Assembly: GCA_001838165.1 (NCBI GenBank)
Contig: KV835914.1
Span: 1 to 64,000, forward strand
Direction: 5' to 3'
Length of the DNA stretch: 64,000 bases
Origin: Actinomyces sp. HMSC035G02
GTDB lineage: Bacteria > Actinomycetota > Actinomycetes > Actinomycetales > Actinomycetaceae
Below, piece by piece: positions 18,655 through 28,403 of this stretch; position 1 is the first letter of the stretch, and each line of letters starts with the position of its first letter. The notes under the pieces were generated by a model. That model ran no database searches, was not told where the DNA came from, and saw nothing but the letters and a program-made list of their open reading frames with translations. Position numbers and translations under genes: made by a program.

Positions 18655-19344
18655 TTACCTCCCGGCCCCGTAGACGCCGCGGTTCTGGTCGCGCACGACG
18701 TCGCCGCTGGCGAGCTCGATGACGCGCTTACGCATCTGGTTCACGATGTCCGCATCGTGGGTAGCCATGACGACGGTCGTGCCCGTGCGATTGATTCGGT
18801 CGAGGAGACGCATGATGCCCAGCGACGTCTCCGGGTCAAGGTTGCCGGTGGGCTCGTCCGCGAGCAGCAGCTCGGGGCGGTTCACCATGGCGCGCGCGAT
18901 AGCGACACGCTGTTCCTCACCGCCGGACAGCTCGTGCGGCAGGCGCGATTCCTTGCCGGACAGGCCCACCAGCTCGAGGGCGTCCGGGACGGCCGTCTCG
19001 ATCGCGTGACGAGGCTTGCCGATGACCTGCATGGCCAGGGCGACGTTCTCGTACACGGTCTTGGAGGGCAGCAGTCGGAAGTCCTGGAAGACCGTGCCGA
19101 TCTGGCGGCGCAGCTTCGGAACCGCCCACGTGGACAGCTTGGACACGTCCTTGCCGAGCACCCACACCTTGCCGCTGGTCGCCTTCATTTCGCGCATGAC
19201 GAGCTGCAGGAACGTGGACTTGCCGGAACCCGACTTGCCGACGAGGAACACGAATTCTTCGCGTTCCACCTCCAGCGAGACGTGGTCCAGCGCGGGCTGG
19301 GCACCTGGCGTGTACACCATGGTGACATCTTCAAAACGAATCAT
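18655..19344 (-). CDS. ftsE: Cell-division ATP-binding protein FtsE
   Basis: 229 residues, a complete ABC ATPase: Walker [11 protein letters not shown]-loop [10 protein letters not shown], signature [14 protein letters not shown], Walker [13 protein letters not shown] and H-loop ATHD. The standard length and the neighbouring ftsX and M23 hydrolase genes fix the identity. It is the first gene of the three-gene operon. The promoter should lie in 19,345-19,470, but I see no strong boxes. Confidence 0.97.
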   Translation of the reverse strand: MIRFEDVTMVYTPGAQPALDHVSLEVEREEFVFLVGKSGSGKSTFLQLVMREMKATSGKVWVLGKDVSKLSTWAVPKLRRQIGTVFQDFRLLPSKTVYENVALAMQVIGKPRHAIETAVPDALELVGLSGKESRLPHELSGGEEQRVAIARAMVNRPELLLADEPTGNLDPETSLGIMRLLDRINRTGTTVVMATHDADIVNQMRKRVIELASGDVVRDQNRGVYGAGR

Positions 19345-19475
19345 GGGACCGTCCGATCGGGGTCAATAGTCCCTGTCAGATTAGGTAACGATCGGGTCAC
19401 GACCCGGCTGCGACACGCGGAAAACAGGCGGTGTGGCGCTCAGCCCTCCACCTGAGGGGGCTTGGACATACGCGC

Positions 19476-19513
19476 GGCCCCGGCCTCGTTCATAAATCGA
19501 CGAGGCCGGGGCC
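19476..19513. terminator. GC-rich hairpin terminator (GGCCCCGGCCTCGT family)
   Basis: Perfect 14-base arms GGCCCCGGCCTCGT (19,476-19,489) and ACGAGGCCGGGGCC (19,500-19,513) around a short AT-rich loop. It lies 20 bases beyond the prfB stop. The same arm sequence recurs at several other intergenic positions in this window. Confidence 0.8.
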
Positions 19514-19533
19514 GGGTTGCGCGAAGGTGAGAC

Positions 19534-20655
19534 TCAGTCCTGAGCGGCCTTCTGCTCGTTCTTACGCCAGCGGATGCCGGCGTTGATGAAGCCGTCGATG
19601 TCGCCATCGAAAACGGACTGGGGGTTACCGGACTCATACTCGGTGCGCAGGTCCTTGACCATCTGATACGGCTGGAGGACGTAGGAGCGCATCTGGTCGC
19701 CCCACGACGCCTTGACGTCGCCGGCGAGTTCCTTCTTCTTCGCCTGCTCTTCCTCGTGGCGCAGCACGAGGAGGCGGGACTGCAGGACTCGCAGGGCGGC
19801 CGCACGGTTCTGGATCTGGGACTTCTCATCCTGCATGGACACGACGATGCCCGTGGGGATGTGGGTCATGCGCACGGCCGAGTCGGTCGTGTTCACGGAC
19901 TGGCCGCCGGGGCCCGAGGAACGGAAGACATCCACCTTCAGCTCGGACTCGGGGATCTCAATGTGATCCGTGGTCTCAATGAGGGGGATGACCTCGACGG
20001 CCGCGAAGGACGTCTGGCGGCGACCCTGGTTGTCGAAGGGGCTAATACGCACGAGGCGGTGGGTGCCGGCCTCGACGCTCAGCGTGCCGTAGGCGTAGGG
20101 GGCCTGAACCTCGAAGGTCGCCGACTTCAGGCCAGCCTCTTCCGCGTAGGAGGTGTCCATGACCTTCGTCGGGTAGCCGTGACGCTCCGCCCAGCGCAGG
20201 TACATGCGCAGCAGGATCTCGGCGAAGTCGGCGGCGTCCACACCGCCCGCGCCGCTTCGGATCGTGATGACGGCGTTGCGCTCGTCGTACTCGCCGTCCA
20301 GCAGCGTGCGGATCTCCAGGTCACCCAGGTCCTTACGCAGCTTCTCCAGGTCAGCCTCGGCCTCGGCAAGGATGTCAGCGCTCTCGTCCGGGTCCTCGGC
20401 GGCCATGTCCACCATGGCCTCCAGGTCGTCGATGCGCTCGCTCATCTGCGTGACGCGGTCGAGCTCGCTCTGGCGGTGGCTGAGCGCACTCGTGACAGCC
20501 TGGGCGGCGCTCGGGTCGTCCCACAGGTCGGGCGCGGCCGCCTTCTCATTCAGCTCGGCGATCTGAGCGCGCAGCTTGTCCGGCTGCACGACCGCGAGGA
20601 TGTTCTCCATCGTGGTGCGCAGGGACGGGATCTCTTCAGAAAATTCAATGGCCAC
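19534..20655 (-). CDS. prfB: Peptide chain release factor 2
   Basis: 373 residues. RF2 recognises UGA and UAA and hydrolyses peptidyl-tRNA. The stop-codon-reading tripeptide SPF lies in [11 protein letters not shown], and the catalytic GGQ lies in [18 protein letters not shown]. The frame is continuous, so there is no autoregulatory +1 frameshift as in enterobacteria. I place the start at the GTG at 20,655 because the protein then begins [13 protein letters not shown] like other actinobacterial RF2 and because a TACCCT box sits exactly six bases upstream, implying a leaderless mRNA. The frame is open upstream to 20,760 but without family similarity. Confidence 0.96.
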   Translation of the reverse strand: MAIEFSEEIPSLRTTMENILAVVQPDKLRAQIAELNEKAAAPDLWDDPSAAQAVTSALSHRQSELDRVTQMSERIDDLEAMVDMAAEDPDESADILAEAEADLEKLRKDLGDLEIRTLLDGEYDERNAVITIRSGAGGVDAADFAEILLRMYLRWAERHGYPTKVMDTSYAEEAGLKSATFEVQAPYAYGTLSVEAGTHRLVRISPFDNQGRRQTSFAAVEVIPLIETTDHIEIPESELKVDVFRSSGPGGQSVNTTDSAVRMTHIPTGIVVSMQDEKSQIQNRAAALRVLQSRLLVLRHEEEQAKKKELAGDVKASWGDQMRSYVLQPYQMVKDLRTEYESGNPQSVFDGDIDGFINAGIRWRKNEQKAAQD

Positions 20656-20661
20656 CCATCC

Positions 20662-20667
20662 AGGGTA
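20662..20667 (-). promoter_or_regulatory. -10 box for leaderless prfB mRNA
   Basis: TACCCT on the minus strand, six bases (GGATGG) before the GTG start. No Shine-Dalgarno sequence precedes the GTG. No good -35 was identified. Confidence 0.5.
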
Positions 20668-20744
20668 GCGGATCGGGCCGCCAACGAGGAACGCTACGGC
20701 GCTGTGGTGGCAGGGCTTACTCCCCCGCCAGCGGCAGATACGAC

Positions 20745-20777
20745 GGTGCCCCGACGCCAATACGACGCCGGGGCACC
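20745..20777 (-). terminator. gdhA terminator
   Basis: Arms GGTGCCCCG (20,745-20,753) and CGGGGCACC (20,769-20,777), placed 14 bases past the gdhA stop. No U-tract follows, as is common for actinobacterial terminators. Confidence 0.6.
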
Positions 20778-20790
20778 CACAAGAAGCGGA

Positions 20791-22155
<1,365 letters not shown>

Positions 22156-22224
22156 CTAAAGTTTACGTTTCGTTTACCCATCATTCCCTCACCATCCCAC
22201 AATGTGACCGTCTCGGACGTCACT

Positions 22225-22668
22225 TTAGGGCGCCCCCTGCACCCCACGCAGGCGCGCACTCGAGGTTCTCACCAGCTCGGGAACCACCGCGCTGCGCAGC
22301 ACCGGAGGCAGGAGGGAGACCCTCGGATGCGCCCTCACGCCAACCTCCAGCTCCCCGCTACTCATGCTCACCCAGGAGACGCTCACCCCGTCCCCAACCC
22401 GACACGTCGAGTCCGACAGCGCCGCGAGCGCGCGGTCGACGCGAGAGCTCGCCGTCTCCTTGTCAACCCCAAGGTTTCCTCCCGCGAATACCGTGGACGC
22501 GGAGGCGCCCGACACCCCGGCGCTCGCCAGGGCGTCGGCGCAGGACACGAGGCGCCGGTCCTGCATCGCAACCTCGGTGAGCGCGATCGACACGACGAGC
22601 AGCAGACACACGAAAGCGCATCCCGCGCACATGAGAATACCGACGCGTCCGTCCTCTCCCTCATTCAC
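22225..22668 (-). CDS. Rv3654c-type TadE-like small secreted/membrane protein
   Basis: 147 residues from the GTG at 22,668. A single hydrophobic helix near the N-terminus (GILMCAGCAFVCLLLVVSIALT) is followed by a soluble domain with two cysteines. Its position as the last gene of a Tad locus matches mycobacterial Rv3654c, a TadE-like protein of the helicase/secretion neighbourhood. The start overlaps the preceding stop by eight bases (GTGAATGA), indicating translational coupling. Its role in the pilus or secretion machine is not known. Confidence 0.75.
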   Translation of the reverse strand: MNEGEDGRVGILMCAGCAFVCLLLVVSIALTEVAMQDRRLVSCADALASAGVSGASASTVFAGGNLGVDKETASSRVDRALAALSDSTCRVGDGVSVSWVSMSSGELEVGVRAHPRVSLLPPVLRSAVVPELVRTSSARLRGVQGAP

Positions 22669-23059
22669 GGGCGACCACCTCCCGCACGGGCGCGCGGGCA
22701 CTCGAGGAGACACCCACGCCGACTCCGCCGAGCCAGGAGGGCATGAAGGGCAGCGGGACCTGCACGGACACGCGAACGTCGACAGCCCCATCCCCCGCCT
22801 GGCAGTCATCGCACGTCGCGGCCACCTCGGGCTCCGCGTTCACGCCGAAATCCTCGACGATGAGGGTCACGGCATGGGAGGCATCAGCCGTTCGTTCCGG
22901 GTCCTCGGCGAGGATGCGTGCAGCCTCGCGGGCCCCCGCGTCCACCGCCATGGCACCGGCGCTCACCTGGCCGATCGCGAGCACGATGTAGAGCACCGGG
23001 ATCACGACGACGACGAGGATCCCGAGGAATTCGACGCTGGCGTCTCCGCGCTCGCTCAC
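22661..23059 (-). CDS. TadE-family pseudopilin-like protein
   Basis: 132 residues starting at the GTG at 23,059, which forms a GTGA overlap with the gene before it. The N-terminus SERGDASVEFLGILVVVVIPVLYIVLAIGQ has the TadE signature: a charged leader, glutamate (E10) at the fifth hydrophobic-region position, and a 20-residue helix. Residues downstream form a secreted domain with a CDDC pair. TadE-like minor pilins are processed and assembled with Flp pili. Confidence 0.8.
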   Translation of the reverse strand: MSERGDASVEFLGILVVVVIPVLYIVLAIGQVSAGAMAVDAGAREAARILAEDPERTADASHAVTLIVEDFGVNAEPEVAATCDDCQAGDGAVDVRVSVQVPLPFMPSWLGGVGVGVSSSARAPVREVVARE

Positions 23060-23445
23060 GGCCCCTCCACCAGGGCGCGCCCGCGCACGGTCAGCCACCT
23101 CGGCCCGAGTCCTCCGACGAGCGGCAGGCGCGTGCGCACGGTGACGGTGAGGACGTCGACGCCCGCGTCGCTCTGGCGATCCACGGTAATCTCGCGGTCC
23201 TTCGCCGCCCCCACGAGGGAGTCGAGGAGTTCGCCCGTGCGGGCCCGGGCCTCGTCCTCGTCCCCTCCGAGCAGGCCGCCACGGCGCGCACCCTCGGACG
23301 CCGCGCTCACGCTCATCGTGCGCACGTGCGAAGCGAAGGCCAGCTGAACGAGCAGGAGGATGACGAGGACGACGAGGCCCTGGACGAGGACCGTCGAGAC
23401 GACCTCGGATCCCTCCTCAGATGCCCGCAATCGAGTCCATCGCAC
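23056..23445 (-). CDS. TadE-like protein, first copy
   Basis: About 129 residues from the GTG at 23,445. It starts with a positively charged leader (VRWTRLRASEEGSEVVS), then a hydrophobic helix (TVLVQGLVVLVILLLVQLAFA) and a soluble domain with conserved TadE-like Arg/Ala-rich segments. The chosen start overlaps the end of the small pilin-like gene by 29 bases; a TTG at 23,430 is an alternative. It corresponds by position to Rv3655c. Confidence 0.75.
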   Translation of the reverse strand: MRWTRLRASEEGSEVVSTVLVQGLVVLVILLLVQLAFASHVRTMSVSAASEGARRGGLLGGDEDEARARTGELLDSLVGAAKDREITVDRQSDAGVDVLTVTVRTRLPLVGGLGPRWLTVRGRALVEGP

Positions 23446-23587
23446 GGTTAAAGATCTCCACGAGCCGCTCCGAGGCGACGCCCCAGATGAGGACAACGAG
23501 CGCGGCCGTCATGAGGGTGATGAGGACCCACCCGGGCACGTCGCCACGCTCCCCGAGGGGAGCCTTCCTGAGAAAGAGTTTCTTCAT
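23417..23587 (-). CDS. Small Flp-like pilin candidate (56 aa)
   Basis: A 56-codon frame starts with ATG at 23,587: MKKLFLRKAPLGERGDVPGW, then a 20-residue hydrophobic helix (VLITLMTAALVVLIWGVASE) and an amphipathic tail ending DSIAGI. It has the size and layout of an Flp/DUF4244-type pilin: basic leader, helix immediately after a Gly-Asp segment. It occupies the exact place, between tadC and the TadE genes, held by the Flp-like gene in other actinobacterial Tad loci. GGAAGGAAA precedes the ATG. It lacks the canonical G/EY processing site, so cleavage is uncertain. Confidence 0.75.
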   Translation of the reverse strand: MKKLFLRKAPLGERGDVPGWVLITLMTAALVVLIWGVASERLVEIFNRAMDSIAGI

Positions 23588-23602
23588 GACTATTTCCTTC
23601 CT

Positions 23603-24499
23603 TCACGGGGTGAAATCCAGGGCGATAAGCCCCGGGTAGAGGGCGAACATGACGGTGACGGGCAGGATGAGGAAGACGACGGGCAGGAGCATCGCAATCT
23701 CGCGGCGCCCACCCTCCTCCATGAGGGCGGCGAGGGATCGTTCACGCTGGTCCCGGGCCTGGTCGTGCAGGACAGCAGCCAGGGGCGAACCGCGCTCGAT
23801 CGCCGTGGTGAGCGTGCGGCTCAGGCGCGTGAGGGCCGGAGATTCGGTGCGCTCGACGAGGTCGGCGAGAGCGCGCACGGAGGGCGTGCCGTTGCGGATG
23901 TGCCCGGCGGTCAGCAACAGCTCTGCTCCGAGGGGGCCTCCCGCGCACCCGGCGACGCGCTCGATGGCGGCGGGGATCGACTCGCCGGCGGCCACCGCGA
24001 GCGCGAGGAGTTCCGAGCAGTCGGGCACGGCGGCATCGATCGCGCGCTGTCGGGCTCGGGCGCGCACGGTGAGGAAGCGGTCCATGCCGGCGACCCCGAG
24101 GAGAGTTCCGACGAGCGCGCAGGCACACAGGGGAACGAGGGAGGCGCGCAGGGATGAGGCGTGGCGCGCGGCAACGAGAGCGCATGCGGCGACGAAGCCT
24201 GCGACCCCCGCGACCGCCTGGCGCAGCCGGAAGACGGACACGTCCGGATTCATGCCGGCCAGGGCGAGCCTGCGGGCCACGGATTCGCTGGTGGATCCCA
24301 GAGTATCGAGGGTGGAGGCGCCCACGCGGCGCGCCCACGCGGCGAGCGCAGAGGGCGGGCGCTCCTGCACGCGCCCCTGCGCGACGCGATCAACGAAGGA
24401 GGGACGGCGCGCGAGGGCGGCGGCCAGGATAAGGACGAGGCCCGCGCCGGCGACGAGGGCAGCGGCCAAGTCGAGGGCTCGCAATGTCCACGGATTCAT
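23603..24499 (-). CDS. tadC: Tad secretion inner-membrane protein TadC-like
   Basis: 298 residues from the ATG at 24,499 (ATGA overlap with tadB). It is a type II secretion F-domain protein: N-terminal helix (AAALVAGAGLVLILAAALA), two central helices near 100-150, and a C-terminal helix (EIAMLLPVVFLILPVTVMFA), with the cytoplasmic F domain containing ELLALAVAAGESIPAAIER. TadB and TadC form the inner-membrane platform for Flp pilus assembly or secretion. Confidence 0.88.
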   Translation of the reverse strand: MNPWTLRALDLAAALVAGAGLVLILAAALARRPSFVDRVAQGRVQERPPSALAAWARRVGASTLDTLGSTSESVARRLALAGMNPDVSVFRLRQAVAGVAGFVAACALVAARHASSLRASLVPLCACALVGTLLGVAGMDRFLTVRARARQRAIDAAVPDCSELLALAVAAGESIPAAIERVAGCAGGPLGAELLLTAGHIRNGTPSVRALADLVERTESPALTRLSRTLTTAIERGSPLAAVLHDQARDQRERSLAALMEEGGRREIAMLLPVVFLILPVTVMFALYPGLIALDFTP

Positions 24500-25362
24500 C
24501 GCGCGCCCCCAAGGTTCCTCGGGTCGGTGCTCAGGCGGCCCATGGCCTTCATGATCAGGTAGGCGATGACGCAGATGCCGGCCCCCGAGCACAGGACCGC
24601 GATACCGCCCGGCGAGTTCCAGACGCTCGCGCTGGCCCCACCTCCCGACAGGAGGAGCAGGACGATCCAGGGGGCCGCGAGGCCAAGGCGGGCGGCACCC
24701 ACCGTCCAGGATTGACGCGCCTCGAGTTCTCCGCGCACGCGCGCATCCTCGCGCAGCAGCGAGGCGAGGTCTTGAAGCAGGCGGGTCAGGTCCGCCCCGC
24801 CAACGGATCGAGCAATGCGCAGCGCCTCGACGATGCGGTCGGCGACAGGGTCGGCGACCGTCTCTTTCATCGTGTCAAGGGCGAGCTCGAAACGGCCGTT
24901 AGCGCTGTAATCCCGCGAGAATGCGTCGAAGGCGAAGCGCACGGGGACGGGCCCCTCCTCGGCAAGGTCGCAGAGCACTTGGGGCAGCGCCGTGCCCGCG
25001 CGCACGCCGGACACCATGGCGTCGATGACCTCCGGCCAGGCGGCCCTCACGGTTTTCGCATGCGCGCCGAGGCGGGAGACCACCCACGCGTAGGGCAGGA
25101 ACGCGACGCCGATGGAGACGATGAGGGCGACCGGCCAGGCTCCCGTGACGGCCAGGATGATGAGCGCGACGACGCTTCCGATGGCGAGGCTCAGCGCGAC
25201 GAGGCGCAGGGCGGTCAGGCCGGGGATGCGGGCACGGGACACATCCTCGCGCAGGCGCTTCCACGGCCCCCACGGACGCCACTCCGGGGGCGGCGTGAAC
25301 CAGGGGGACACGGCCAGGACGAGGCCGATCCCGAACACGAGCCCGCACACGATCGCGATCAC
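24496..25362 (-). CDS. tadB: Tad secretion inner-membrane protein TadB-like
   Basis: 288 residues from the GTG at 25,362, which overlaps the tadA stop (GTGA). The upstream part of the open frame is Arg/Pro-rich antisense noise and is excluded. There is one N-terminal helix (IAIVCGLVFGIGLVLAVSP), two helices near 55-95, an F domain with VIDAMVSGVRAGTALPQVL and DLTRLLQDLASLLREDARV, and two C-terminal helices. It is the platform partner of TadC. Confidence 0.88.
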   Translation of the reverse strand: MIAIVCGLVFGIGLVLAVSPWFTPPPEWRPWGPWKRLREDVSRARIPGLTALRLVALSLAIGSVVALIILAVTGAWPVALIVSIGVAFLPYAWVVSRLGAHAKTVRAAWPEVIDAMVSGVRAGTALPQVLCDLAEEGPVPVRFAFDAFSRDYSANGRFELALDTMKETVADPVADRIVEALRIARSVGGADLTRLLQDLASLLREDARVRGELEARQSWTVGAARLGLAAPWIVLLLLSGGGASASVWNSPGGIAVLCSGAGICVIAYLIMKAMGRLSTDPRNLGGAR

Positions 25363-26573
25363 GCCGGACTCCAATCCAGAAGGGAAGCAAGGTGGAAGCC
25401 GCAGGCAGCAAAACGATCGTGCAGGTCCAGGCCGCCGGCGCCTCGGACGCACCGGCACCCATCGAAGCGGAAGAGGGTGGCAGTCTCGATCCGGTTTCCT
25501 TCGACACGCCCCGGGACCGCCATGATCTCGGCGACGTGGCGCTGCCCGTCCGCGCCGCGCTCGACGTGACACACGAGGTCGATGGACGAGGCCAGGGTCG
25601 GGGTCACGAATCCCGTCGTCACGTTTTCACCGGCAAGCAGGGGCAGAATCGACAGCTTGTCGAGGGCCTCGCGAGCCGAGTTCGCGTGCACCGTCGCCAT
25701 TCCCGGCACCCCCGCGTTGAGGGCCACCAGCAGGTCGAGGGCTTCCGGGCCTCGAACCTCTCCGACGATCAGGTACTCGGGGCGCATACGCAGCGATTCG
25801 CGCACGAGGTCGCGCAGCGTAATCTCGCCCGTCCCCTCTGCGCCGGCCGGTCGCGTCTGCATCGCGACGTGGTCCCAGTTGGCCAGGCCAAGCTCGAAGA
25901 CCTCCTCGCAGGAGATGACGCGGCGCGACCTGGGTAGCTCCCCCGCGAGCGCGCGCAGCAGCGTCGTCTTGCCGGCTTGTGTGCCGCCCGAGACGAGGAC
26001 GGAGAGTCCCACGGAGACGGCGGCAGCCAAAAAATCCCTCATTGGAGGGGCTAGCATGTCGACCGCGACCAGGTCATCCAGGGTGCGGGCGCGCTGGATG
26101 TGCTTGCGGATGTTGACGCTCCACGACGATCCCGTGACGGGCGGAATGACGACGTGGAGGCGCTCCCCTCCCGCGAGCATCGCGTCCACGAAGGGGCTGG
26201 ACAGGTCGAGCCTGCGCCCGGAGTGGTGGAGCATACGCTCGACGAGGGCACGCACATCCTCGTCGGTGAGGATCAGACTCGTCAGCTCGGCAACGCCCGA
26301 GCGGGCCACGAACACTCGCGAGGCCGCGTTGATCCAGATTTCCTCGACCGAAGGATCGTCCATGAGCGCCTGAAGCGGGCCAAGGCCGCAGATGTCGTCC
26401 ATAAGGTCCGCTTCGACCTGTTCGCGGGCCGCGGGCAGCAGGTCGGGCGCAAACCTGTCGATGGCACGGTGAATGAGCAGACGCACGGATTTGGGGTCTC
26501 GGGCCGCGTCGACTCCGCTCGCGGCTAAGTCCTCGCGCACCCGTGCGGCGAGCACGCGCGTCGTGGCTTCCAT
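25359..26573 (-). CDS. tadA: Tad secretion ATPase TadA/CpaF-like
   Basis: 404 residues of the type II/IV secretion ATPase family. The N-terminal domain includes DDICGLGPLQALMDDPSVEE, typical of CpaF. Walker A is GGTQAGKTTLL, the Asp/His boxes follow in ISCEEVFELGL, Walker B is EYLIVGEVRGPEAL, and the His box is GMATVHANSAREAL. It powers assembly of the Tad/Flp machine. AAGGAGG lies seven bases before the ATG, and it is the first of seven overlapping genes. No prepilin peptidase (TadV), secretin-type partner or TadZ is present in the window. Confidence 0.93.
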   Translation of the reverse strand: MEATTRVLAARVREDLAASGVDAARDPKSVRLLIHRAIDRFAPDLLPAAREQVEADLMDDICGLGPLQALMDDPSVEEIWINAASRVFVARSGVAELTSLILTDEDVRALVERMLHHSGRRLDLSSPFVDAMLAGGERLHVVIPPVTGSSWSVNIRKHIQRARTLDDLVAVDMLAPPMRDFLAAAVSVGLSVLVSGGTQAGKTTLLRALAGELPRSRRVISCEEVFELGLANWDHVAMQTRPAGAEGTGEITLRDLVRESLRMRPEYLIVGEVRGPEALDLLVALNAGVPGMATVHANSAREALDKLSILPLLAGENVTTGFVTPTLASSIDLVCHVERGADGQRHVAEIMAVPGRVEGNRIETATLFRFDGCRCVRGAGGLDLHDRFAACGFHLASLLDWSPA

Positions 26574-26704
26574 CGCTGTGCCTCCTTGCTACAGACCGAG
26601 CCAATGTGTCGAAAGTAACAGAGTTTTTCGGCAAGGAGCAAACCCACATCCATCCAATCCTCCTCGCGCCCGCGCGGGGAAGAGCGCCTGGGCCCAGGCC
26701 GCGA

Positions 26705-26710
26705 TACGTT
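26705..26710 (+). promoter_or_regulatory. -10 box for leaderless phosphotransferase-like gene
   Basis: TACGTT, six bases (AAGGCA) before the ATG at 26,717. The tadA start lies divergently 144 bases away. Confidence 0.5.
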
Positions 26711-26716
26711 AAGGCA

Positions 26717-27892
26717 ATGACCTCCCGCAAGAGCCCCCTCGAACTGGCAGCCCTGGCCACCGCAGCCGTCCCCGGCATGCGCGTCACCGCCCTGCGCCCG
26801 CCCACCTACAGCGACGAGCTCTCCACCGTGACCGGCATCGAAGACGCCGCCGGACACCGCTGGATCGTCACCTGCCCCCACGAGGAGGTCTCCGGCCCTG
26901 CACTCGAGGCAACCTCCGGCATCCTGGATCGGCTGGGCCAGGCGCACGACCACGACTACATCCCCTTCGACGTGCCCCGCCTGGCGGGCCAGGTGAAGAC
27001 CAGCGGCGGTGGCACCGTCTACGTCCACCGTGACCCGGGCGGCACCGCCCCCACCGACGAGGACCTCGACACCGATCCACTGCTGCCCGCGTCCCTCGGA
27101 CGCGCCCTCGCAGCCCTGCACAACCTACCCGAAACCGTCTTCTCCTCCATCGGCCTACCCACCTACACGGCCATCGAGTGCCGAGACCGGAACCTCGCCC
27201 TCCTCGACGAGGCCGCCCGCGAGGTCGCCATCCCCGCCGCCCTGTGGAGCCGCTGGGAGGCAGCCCTCGAGGACCTCTCCCTGTGGCGCTTCCCCTCCGC
27301 ACCCATCCACGGCGACATCCAAGAGCGCTGCCTGTCCGTCAAGCGCGGCTCACTCCTCGCTATCGGCGGCTGGACCAGCGCACACGTCGGTGATCCCGCC
27401 CTCGACATCGCGTGGGTGCAGGCCACCGCTTCCGACGCGTTCCTCGACCGCTTCCGCGAGACCTACGGCCACGAACGCCGCGCCACCGACCTGCACGTCT
27501 TCACGCGCGCCCAGCTCCTGAGCGAGATCGCGCTCGTGCGCTGGCTCGTGCACGGTCTGCACGCCGAAGACTCCTCCATCGTCGAGGAGGCCCGCGCGAT
27601 GCTCGACGACCTGGCCAAGGACCTGGACGGCGAGCCCCTGCTGCCCTCGCATGCATCCGCGATGGGGGCTCGCATCTCCCTGACTCCCGTCGCATCCCCT
27701 GGCGCCTCTCCGATCGAGGCCTCGGAGCCAACGCCGAGCACCGCAGACGACGCCGACGACTCCGACGAGCCCACCGTCCCCGTGTCGCGGCCGGCCTCCG
27801 CGCTCAAGCGCAAGCTCGCCGAGGGCGAGGTCGACCCCGCCGCCCCCACCGAGCGTCTCACCCTCGGCCCCGACGGCACGCTGCTGCGCTAA
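26717..27892 (+). CDS. Aminoglycoside/macrolide phosphotransferase-like protein, active site degenerate
   Basis: 391 residues. The fold is that of the APH kinase family: LAALATAAVPGMRV start, C-lobe with PIHGDIQERCLSV and HVGDPALDIAWVQ. In active APH enzymes HGD is followed four to five residues later by a metal-binding Asn, and a second Asp lies in an IDW motif. Here the first position is replaced (QERC) and the second reads IGGW. The HGD aspartate remains but both metal ligands seem lost, so phosphotransfer is doubtful. The C-terminal 80 residues are acidic and probably disordered (STADDADDSDEPTVPVS). Related proteins are common in actinobacteria and are not shown to confer resistance. Start chosen at 26,717 from the family-like N-terminus and the -10 box immediately upstream. 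Confidence 0.7.
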   Translation: MTSRKSPLELAALATAAVPGMRVTALRPPTYSDELSTVTGIEDAAGHRWIVTCPHEEVSGPALEATSGILDRLGQAHDHDYIPFDVPRLAGQVKTSGGGTVYVHRDPGGTAPTDEDLDTDPLLPASLGRALAALHNLPETVFSSIGLPTYTAIECRDRNLALLDEAAREVAIPAALWSRWEAALEDLSLWRFPSAPIHGDIQERCLSVKRGSLLAIGGWTSAHVGDPALDIAWVQATASDAFLDRFRETYGHERRATDLHVFTRAQLLSEIALVRWLVHGLHAEDSSIVEEARAMLDDLAKDLDGEPLLPSHASAMGARISLTPVASPGASPIEASEPTPSTADDADDSDEPTVPVSRPASALKRKLAEGEVDPAAPTERLTLGPDGTLLR

Positions 27893-27947
27893 CCGCGCCG
27901 CGCCGCCCGCGGACCGACCGCCCAGGGGCGTTCCCACGTAACAAACC

Positions 27948-27979
27948 GGGGCCCGTCAGGTTTCCACCTGACGAGCCCC
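27948..27979. terminator. Bidirectional terminator
   Basis: Arms GGGGCCCGTCAGGT and ACCTGACGAGCCCC around a TTCC loop, between two convergent genes (stops at 27,892 and 28,011). Confidence 0.8.
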
Positions 27980-28010
27980 AGCCTCGTTGATTGTCGTGAA
28001 GGCGCGCGCC

Positions 28011-28403
28011 TCAGTGAGACTGATCATCCCCCGGGCGAGACGCCTCGAGGGCGTCGACGCGACGGCGCAGATCCTCCACCTGCAGGCGCAGGATCGCGGC
28101 CTCCTCGGTCAGGCGACGGCGATCCTCATCCGCACGGGATAGGTCCACCGAGAAACGCAACGACAGGAGCAGCAGCACCACACCCGCCACGAAGAACCCG
28201 AGGTTCAGCGGGACGACGACGCCCAGCTGCATCGCGCTCCACTTCAGGATCGGCGGGAAGATGGACAGCAGCGCCGTAAAAAAGGCGATGCAATACCACC
28301 ACAGGCCGTAGCGTTCCTTCAGACCCGAGTTACGCATCTTGACGAACACCATCACCAGGATGATGATCGCGAACACCAGTCCAAGCACGTACGTGGGGCT
28401 CAT
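28011..28403 (-). CDS. DUF2304-family small membrane protein
   Basis: 130 residues. There are three hydrophobic helices (about 5-22, 35-55, 62-84) and a C-terminal charged coiled coil (ADEDRRRLTEEAAILRLQVE). DUF2304 proteins occur almost always beside a GT2 glycosyltransferase, as here: the ATG overlaps the upstream glycosyltransferase stop (ATGA). They may anchor or aid that enzyme at the membrane; the mechanism is unknown. A second such pair lies at 46,505-47,652. Confidence 0.85.
   Translation of the reverse strand: MSPTYVLGLVFAIIILVMVFVKMRNSGLKERYGLWWYCIAFFTALLSIFPPILKWSAMQLGVVVPLNLGFFVAGVVLLLLSLRFSVDLSRADEDRRRLTEEAAILRLQVEDLRRRVDALEASRPGDDQSH

Noticed and set aside
19534..20760. Programmed frameshift in prfB.
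   Set aside because: The RF2 frame is continuous without an internal TGA, as usual in actinobacteria.
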